Shown here: positions 57,750-64,000 of the stretch, piece by piece
Numbering within the stretch: the stretch's first letter is position 1
Layout of the letters: each line of letters opens with the position of its first letter
Source of the DNA: Tenrec ecaudatus
Taxonomy: Eukaryota > Chordata > Mammalia > Afrosoricida > Tenrecidae
Assembly: GCF_050624435.1 (NCBI RefSeq)
Contig: NC_134540.1
Location: forward strand, 101,151,739 to 101,215,738
Direction: 5' to 3'
Length of the DNA: 64,000 nt
The notes under the pieces: model-generated
The model's input: the letters and a program-made list of their open reading frames with translations, nothing else
What the model was told of the DNA's origin: nothing
The model's database searches: none
Translations under genes and position numbers: made by a program

Positions 57750-58590
57750 GGGAAGCAAATATAAATGACCGCTTAAACAGAGGAGCTGGTGACCATTCAT
57801 ATTATTGGAAGTATTCATTTGTATTTTGCTTTCATTGGGAAAGATTTTTCAACTATTTCCAGGGAGAGCAAAGGGAATCAGTAAAGATGGAAATACTAAA
57901 TATACCAAAGCATCTCAGACAGAGGAAGGTGCCCCCGAAGGCAGAAGAGAAGTTTAAAGCAATAGGTAATACTATCTTCAGACCGTTCTTACCCTCAGGG
58001 TAAGCTCTCGGGGGTTCTTACTGTGAGATGGCTCAGCTGGTGCAATCTTAAAATAACCTTGGCCAGGCCCCTCTGAAGAAATATCTATATTAATAATAAC
58101 GGACCCCTGAAAGGCACTTCTAAGGTTGGCCCACCTATTCAAGTTCAAGGACAGACCCCAGGGCCCAGATTAATTCAAAAAGTCAGCTTTTGATACCTGA
58201 AATACTTTGAAAACCTAAGAAATGGTCAGATGTTCCTATACAGGTAGTTGTTACCAGTGGAATGATGTTCTCTGTGTGGATTTTTAAATTATTTGTCTTA
58301 ACAATGCAGGACAGTCTTCTAATATGTTCAAGCTGTGGGATTCCCTACTGCTAGTCTTTCCCCTGGAGCCGGAGGGAAAATGGGGTGCAGCAGGACACTC
58401 GGCCTCATGTAGGTGGGTGGAACTGCCCCTACTGTGGTAGGAAAAGTAAGCAATTTCTCCTCCTAAGGCAGAGGGAACACATGTTGTCAGCGAGTGCTGC
58501 TCCATATAAATCCTCCTCTATTACGCACGTCTCTGATTTTCAGTGCGTGAAAACCAGGAGGGGTGGAGCTAGAGACAATGTCTGGAATAA
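57750..58590. other. Intergenic, little recognised
   Basis: Unique-looking sequence downstream of ERCC5. No exon or repeat family recognised. Confidence 0.4.
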
Positions 58591-58594
58591 GGGA

Positions 58595-58785
58595 TCCTTC
58601 GTGGTCCAGGAGGGAATGTGGGAGGGTAAGGGGGAACTGACACCAAGGAGTACAAGAAGGGAGATGATGTTTGGAAACGGATGGTGGTAGTGATTGTACA
58701 ACGCTGCTTGATAGGACTGAACCATGGAATGGTATGATGTCTGGGTTAGGTCCTAATAAAATGGTTTGATTGAAAAAACATTAAA
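58595..58785 (+). mobile_element. L1-type 3' end, divergent
   Basis: Sense tail with ggtccaggagggaatgtggg, acaagaagggagatgatg and gtcctaataaaatggtttga. Same architecture as the young L1 tail but clearly older, about 165 bases past the ERCC5 poly(A) signal. Confidence 0.65.
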
Positions 58786-58950
58786 ATGGTCAGAAAGCAT
58801 TTGACACTAGAAATATGAATAGACAGTGCCTGTGAATACAAGGCAATGATGTAGAAAGCACTAGAAAAATGACATTGAGAAATAATTGGAAAGCTTAGCA
58901 CCTACTTAAAACCACACAATACACACAAAGGCGAAGTAAAGTTGTTTAAT

Positions 58951-58956
58951 TTTATT
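58951..58956 (-). promoter_or_regulatory. ERCC5: Poly(A) signal of ERCC5
   Basis: AATAAA on the minus strand, 89 bases past the ERCC5 stop codon. It would give a very short 3' UTR. An L1 3' end lies immediately beyond (58595-58785), so longer 3' UTR isoforms would run into repeat sequence. Use of this signal is inferred from position only. Confidence 0.55.
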
Positions 58957-59044
58957 ATGTCCTCACAGCAATTTCATTAGGAAATGTTACAGAAATTTTA
59001 CCTCTCTATATACACCCACATACATTCAGAAATATTTTCTTACA

Positions 59045-59635
59045 TTAGGTTTTTCTTTTTTTCCTTCTTAGATTTTTCAGTTTCCCTTGTTTCTTCCCAA
59101 ACACAGATCTGGCAGTTACCATGACTACTTTTGTTTCCTTTTCTTCGTCCTCACTAGAGCTGCTAGTAGTCACGCCTTCATGCGTCACATGATCGTGTTG
59201 CACTCTGCTCTGCAAATCCGAAGGACTGGTTTGTGACCCTGTAACTGCTTTTCCTCTTTGGATGCCAATTAAAGCTTCACTTTCAGCATTCTCACTTGAA
59301 GATGTGTCGGATGATTCTGAGGGGTAGGCCGTCCCCAAAAACCCACCACATTTATTCTCTTCTTTAGAATCAGAGAGCCTCTTTCTTTTCAGGCCTGATG
59401 AATCTTTCAGTTTATTTGCTATGTTTCTCTTCTGGGTTTTTCCTTTTACCGTATCACGTAACGCAGATTCTTTCTCCATAGCAACAGAAACTGCTTCTAT
59501 TTCACTGGCTTCTTCTTCCCGCTCCTTCCTCAGCATACATGTCACAGCTCGGTTGAGCCTACGGCTCTTTATACCCTTAGCATCTTGTTTCTCTTGTTGA
59601 GCTACTCTAAAGAAGGTATCAATCCGAAGCTGTGT
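59045..59635 (-). CDS. ERCC5: ERCC5 (XPG endonuclease), last coding exon
   Basis: C-terminal 196 residues of ERCC5/XPG, the structure-specific nuclease that cuts 3' of the lesion in nucleotide excision repair and helps hold TFIIH in the pre-incision complex in the nucleus. Mutations in the human gene cause xeroderma pigmentosum group G. The exon opens in phase 0 after a T-rich TAG acceptor (59636-59643) with [16 protein letters not shown], the PCNA-interaction motif Q-x-x-I-x-x-[17 protein letters not shown] follows, then the basic nuclear-localisation segment [17 protein letters not shown], a serine-rich acidic tract ([11 protein letters not shown]) and the conserved end [15 protein letters not shown] ... 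RKKRKT followed by the stop. The length matches the human last exon closely. The frame is intact. GTG at 59543-59545 is an internal valine, not a start; the true start is far beyond the right edge. The catalytic N and I domains are not in the window. Confidence 0.97.
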   Translation of the reverse strand, partial: TQLRIDTFFRVAQQEKQDAKGIKSRRLNRAVTCMLRKEREEEASEIEAVSVAMEKESALRDTVKGKTQKRNIANKLKDSSGLKRKRLSDSKEENKCGGFLGTAYPSESSDTSSSENAESEALIGIQRGKAVTGSQTSPSDLQSRVQHDHVTHEGVTTSSSSEDEEKETKVVMVTARSVFGKKQGKLKNLRRKKRKT

Positions 59636-59947
59636 CTAAAAAAATAGAACAAACGCAAATGAGAAACAGCAAGTATCCGAGACAAATCAAAGCTCTCGGC
59701 CTTCGTCACTAGCATCTGATCACTATAGCAAAGGGTAGGGATTCTCTATTTCTCAAGAACCACTCTGCTCACAAATGAATTACATTTTAATTTCTGTATT
59801 ATATTTGATGTAGCTCTCACACCAACTCCGGCAACAGTCCACATTTCAAATATGAAATCTCTTACAGGTATTTAAAAATGTCTAAAGCCACATCTCCTGC
59901 CTTCCTTTAGAGCAACATAATCCTACAGGGCCTCTTTCTAAACTCAG

Positions 59948-60440
59948 AAGTCCTGGTAGCATAGTGGTTACGCATTAGGCTGCTAACTGCAAGATCCGCA
60001 GTTCAAAATCACCAGCCACTCCTTGGGAGAAAGGCAGAGATTTTGACTCCCTTAGAGTTACAGTGTCAGAAACACAAAGGGGCAGTTCTACCCTGCCCTG
60101 TAGGGTGGCTCTGAGTCTCAGAATCATCTGACACCTGTAGGGTGGCTCTGAGTCTCAGAATAATCTGATACCTGTAGGGTGGCTCTGAGTCTCAGAATAA
60201 TCTGATACCTGTAGGGTGGCTCTGAGTCTCAGAATCATCGGACACCTGTAGGGATGCTCTGAGTCTCAGAATAATCTGATACCTGTAGTGATGCTCTGAG
60301 TCTCAGAATAATCTGATAGCTGTAGTGATGCTCTGAGTCTCAGAATCATCTGACACCTGTAGGGTGGCTCTGAGTCTCAGAATCATCTGATACCTGTAGA
60401 GTTGCTATGAGTTGGTATTGACCCTATGGCAGTGACATGA
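59948..60440 (+). mobile_element. AfroSINE with expanded 3' part
   Basis: Sense copy: aagtcctggtagcatagtgg, cgcagttcaaaatcaccagc, gcagttctaccctgccctgt. The 3' segment gtagggtggctctgagt is then repeated as a minisatellite before the normal SINE end (gttgctatgagttggtattg). Confidence 0.9.
60100..60395. repeat. 37-bp minisatellite, 8 copies
   Basis: Eight consecutive units of exactly 37 bases, each beginning gtag and containing ctctgagtctcagaat. Variants (gggtgg, gggatg, gtgatg; tcatctgacacct, taatctgatacct) are shared between units, showing stepwise duplication. The ninth unit is the unduplicated SINE end. Confidence 0.97.
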
Positions 60441-60765
60441 TTTAGTTTTTCATTTCTAAATTCTATTATTTTCTTTTTAAAAAAATATTATCATCATCCA
60501 ATACCTTTACTAAGTAAATCTAGAATCTACATTAGAAATATTCCTGACTTTTGTTAAGCAAATCCACTTTTAGGAAAATTTTTTAAAAATCACTAGTCGA
60601 GAAGGGGGGAAGACTGAAGAAGATGGTGCTCAATTATATTTACCCGCCCGGAGCTCCTACTGCCAGGGCAGATAATTGGGAGTTGCACAGGGAAACACCA
60701 CATGCCATGTAAGGTGCTCCAAGTCCCATGAGACAAACCACTATGTCTTCCTGTGAGATCAGCCA

Positions 60766-61706
60766 GTGAAACGCCATCCTCATAGGCCCACAACCACCCA
60801 ACCAGTGTCGCATGAGAGGACTATCCAAATCATATTCCAAAGAGTGGAGTACTGGTTGGCTAGGGTAGCAGTGAAATCACAGCAGTATCCTGACACCCCC
60901 CCATCGTCCCCCCAACCCCAGTGCAGCTACCAGCAGGTAGTTCGAAGAATCACTCATACAAGTCCCCCAAGAGAGCCCAGTGCTCTCCAACTCTGGAAGA
61001 TGGTGCCAGGCTCCTCTAAAACAACATGTAGACAGCAACCAGCCCCAAGAGCCTCAACAAAAAAGCAGGAGAAACAGAAGACAATGCTGGAAAAGTCATG
61101 AACCTAACAACGTACATAGAAGAAGCAGACATTGATCTAACACAGAAAGAAATCTTCAGAATTCTGCTTGGAGTCATACAGGATATGAGGGAAGCAATAC
61201 AGAAAAATTATGAAATGATAGAGGAGATAAAGGCAATGCACCATAGGGAAATACAAGACCTAAAGAATGAAATAACAAAATCCATAGCAAATTAACAAAC
61301 TTTGCCAACAAACTTGGAGGCAGAGGATCACACCAGTGACCTAGAAAATAAGCAGACAGATTCCAACAAAGGGGAAAAGCAGTCGAAGAAGACAATCAGC
61401 AAATCTGAAGAAAACCTGAGAGCCATGTCTAATGCTATGAATAGGAACAATATTAGAATACTTGGACTACCGGAACAAGGCACAAAGAAGAAGTCAGCAG
61501 CGAAAATACTGAGGGAATTCTTAGAGGGAAACTTCCTCAGCTTAATAAATGAAAATCGGGCAACCATTCAGAAGGCTGAAAGAAAACCAGTCGGACTGAA
61601 TCCCAATAAGTCACCAAGAAACATAATAGCTAAATTATCCAACTATGAGGAAAAAGAGAAAATCATAAGAGCAGCTAGGGAAAAACAAATAGTAACTTAC
61701 AAATGA
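60766..61706 (+). pseudogene. L1 ORF1 remnant
   Basis: Frames at 60766-61101, 61098-61295 and 61302-61706 cover a variable N-terminus, a coiled-coil part (EIFRILLGVIQDMREAIQKN) and the start of the RRM (NNIRILGLPEQG) through LSNYEEKEKIIRAAREK. The C-terminal domain is deleted. Two frame changes and a stop break it. Confidence 0.75.
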
Positions 61707-61739
61707 ACCCAAATAAGAATATATTCAGACTTAAACAGA

Positions 61740-63345
61740 AGTCGATCAAACTGCTATACACATTAGACAAGATCACAGAAAAGGCAATTAAAAAGGTAGT
61801 GCCCTTTACAGATAGCCAAGCACAAATTGAAATATCTAGGGATATACCTGACTAAAAAAAAATCAAAAGATTTGTAGAAGGAAAACTACAGAACACTATT
61901 ATAAAAAAACAAGAGTGACCTCAACAAATAGCAGAATATCCTATGCATGTGGATTGGAAGACTTAACATAGTAAAAATGTCAGTTCTACCCAAGATACTA
62001 TATAAGTTTAATGATATCCTAATATGAATACCATCATCCTTCTTCAAAGAATTGGAAAGACTGATACCCAACTTCATATGGAGGGGAAGAAGCCCAGAAT
62101 TAGCAGAGAACGCCTCAAGAAGGACAAAGTGAGAGGGCTTGCTCTACCTGATTTTAGCATGTATTATACAGCCACAGTGGTCAAAACAGGGTGGTACTTG
62201 TAGAACGACAGATATTCAGACTAATGGAAAAGAGCTGAAAACCCAGAAATAAAAATATCAGCATAGGCAACTGATTTTTTATATGGGGTGAAAAAGTATC
62301 AAATGGGAAGCAGATGCCCTCTTCAATAAATGGTGCTGGAAAAAAAATGGATATCTACCTGCAGAAAAATGAAGCAAAACCCTTACCTCACTCCATGCAC
62401 AAGAATAAACTCAAGGTGGATCACAGACCTTGAGGTATAACACGAAACTATTAGGGCCATCAATGAGGTAATTGGAACAAACCTGAGAACCTTGGCACAG
62501 GGAATATATAGGCTATCGGAAATAGGGAAGGATACAAAGACAGATGAGTCACAAATTTATAAATGGGATATACTGAGGATAAATCAAAAGAACTCACCAA
62601 AAGTATTAAGAGAGCCCATGGACTGGGAAAACATCTTTACCAATGACACATCAGACAAAGGTCTTATTACTAAAATTTACAATACTTTGTAAACTTACAA
62701 TAAGAAAAAAACTAACTGCCCATTAAGGAGGTGGGTAAAAGAACCTGAAGAGAAGTTTCACAGGGGCAGAAATCCGAATGGCCAATAAACATTTGAGAAA
62801 AATGTTCCCGATCATTAGCCATAAGAGAAATGCGAATTAAAACAACTATAAGATACCACCTAACACCCTCAAAGATAGTCCAATTCAAAAAATCAGAAAG
62901 CAACACGTGTTGGAAGGACTGTGGGGAGATAAGAATGCTCGCCCACTGCTGGTGGACCTGTAAGTATGCGCAGCCATTATGGAAATTGATTTGGTGACAT
63001 GTAAAACAGATGGAGATTTAGCTATCACAGCACCCAGCAATCCCCCTACTGGGCATATAATACTCAGAAGAGACAAGAAACAAACCATGGCCAGACATCT
63101 GTGCTCCAATGTTCATCTTGGCACAGTTCACAATTGCAAGGAGTTGGAAACAACCCAAATTTCCATCAACAGACAAGTGGATCAAAAACTGTGGTACAGA
63201 CATACAATGGAGTACTACACATCCCTAAAAAGCAGTGATGAACGCATGAATCACATTGCTGCATGGAAAGAACTGGCGGAAATTATGCTAAGTGAAGAAA
63301 GCCAAGCACAAAAAGATAAGTACAACATGAGTCCACTGAGGTAAG
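61740..63345 (+). pseudogene. L1 ORF2 remnant (C-terminal half)
   Basis: Begins after the reverse-transcriptase palm (QKSIKLLYTLDKITEK). It includes [19 protein letters not shown] and LREPMDWENIFTNDTSDKGL of the thumb and C-terminal segment in different frames, and ends with ESQAQKDKYNMSPLR followed by a stop. Frameshifts throughout. Confidence 0.75.
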
Positions 63346-64000
63346 CTTAAACAAACAAACAAAAAATGGGGCATAGGCGAAAAGCTACTATATACATCTA
63401 TCCCTGAGGTGAGGTCCACCAAGGATGGCAGGGGCCAAACCCAATCCAGGGATACATATGACAGCCAACTAATAATAGGGGGAAATAATGAGGAGGAAAA
63501 ATCATGGGTAGGGGGGAGCAGGGCACTAACCCACCCAAGGGGAGGGTATTGTTTATACTTCCACAAGAGGGAGAGATAGACCAGGCTTCAACCCAATGTG
63601 CCAAGAGATGAATACAACATACCAGCATGTACCAGGGAGCCAGTAGAGAGGTCTGCAGGGCCGGCCCCAATCACAGCTATGTGGACAACCCCCTCTGCGC
63701 CCCACCCCTGCCTAAGAATGCACTTCAGAGGACAGCACTGGGGCTGCAGCTTGGGTAGAGAGGTGTGTCTGATAACAGCACATGGGAGAAATGAAAAGGG
63801 ATGGAAAGGGAGGGGAGGACATCCTGGCCCACCATGCCCCAAGGACGATATTCCTGCTCAGAGCAGACAACACACAGAGAGGACCATAGGACCGGCTGTA
63901 CTATAAGACATGACGTTCCTAACTAAACCAAAGCGCTGCAGGGGACAATACTGGAGACACAGTGCAGAAATTGTGCACAATCTGACCCCACCACGCTGGA

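Larger units (their letters stand above)
59636..64000 (-). other. ERCC5: Last intron of ERCC5 (part)
   Basis: Everything from the acceptor of the last ERCC5 exon to the window edge is intron 14 by position. No other ERCC5 exon was recognised up to 64000. It contains about 300 bases of unique sequence next to the exon, an AfroSINE with a minisatellite, and an internally deleted L1. Confidence 0.7.
60600..64000 (+). mobile_element. L1 with large internal deletion, continues past the window
   Basis: Sense L1 starting in the GC-rich 5' region, then ORF1. At about 61735 ORF1 is joined directly to the later part of the ORF2 reverse-transcriptase region, losing the C-terminal ORF1 and the whole endonuclease. 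ORF2 then runs to its end (about 63345) and the 3' UTR continues to the edge. Confidence 0.9.

Noticed and set aside
59543..59545. GTG as a start codon for a short ERCC5-like protein
   Set aside because: The homology continues 30 codons upstream to a clear splice acceptor; this is an internal valine.

Overview
This is a window of mammalian nuclear DNA, about 64 kb, very probably from an afrotherian and most likely a tenrec (Echinops type). Three signals point there. Many copies of the AfroSINE, a tRNA-headed SINE restricted to Afrotheria, are scattered throughout, with a remnant of the RTE LINE that shares their tail. One LINE-1 family with a distinctive pyrimidine-rich 3' end dominates. Two SPIN (hAT) DNA transposons are present, and among afrotherians SPIN has been reported from tenrecs. 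The species call is inference; the afrotherian call is firm.

Two protein-coding genes are supported, both on the minus strand. At 59045-59635 lies the last coding exon of ERCC5 (XPG, the 3' endonuclease of nucleotide excision repair), with its PCNA-binding motif, C-terminal nuclear localisation signals and a poly(A) signal. About 15 kb further downstream is METTL21E, a class I protein-lysine methyltransferase. Its four coding exons (44115-44136, 15768-15934, 13339-13456, 8612-9015) have compatible splice phases and give an uninterrupted 236-codon frame. The order ERCC5 then METTL21E in the same orientation matches the mammalian 13q33-type locus. The human METTL21E locus is a pseudogene, so the intact frame here is the main biological point. 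No promoter of either gene is visible: ERCC5 starts beyond the right edge, and the METTL21E transcription start was not located.

Layout: 1-8.6 kb is intergenic, downstream of METTL21E, with an LTR nested in an L1, a dated L1 insertion, L2 and MIR fossils and SINEs. 8.6-44.1 kb is METTL21E. Intron 3 holds a SPIN inside an AfroSINE. Intron 1 is 28 kb and holds a second SPIN, a class II ERV solo LTR, a short mariner with both ends, an RTE fragment and a pile of nested L1s. 44.2-58.9 kb is the ERCC5-METTL21E intergenic stretch, dominated by L1, including an L1 that split an old mariner. 59.6-64 kb is the last ERCC5 intron, with an AfroSINE that grew a 37-bp minisatellite and an internally deleted L1 that runs off the window.

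I found no novel gene system, CRISPR array, operon or structural RNA gene. The interest lies in the intact METTL21E and in the datable nesting of transposons, several with exact target-site duplications. Repeat boundaries are by eye and usually good to within 10-30 bases; those set by target-site duplications are exact.
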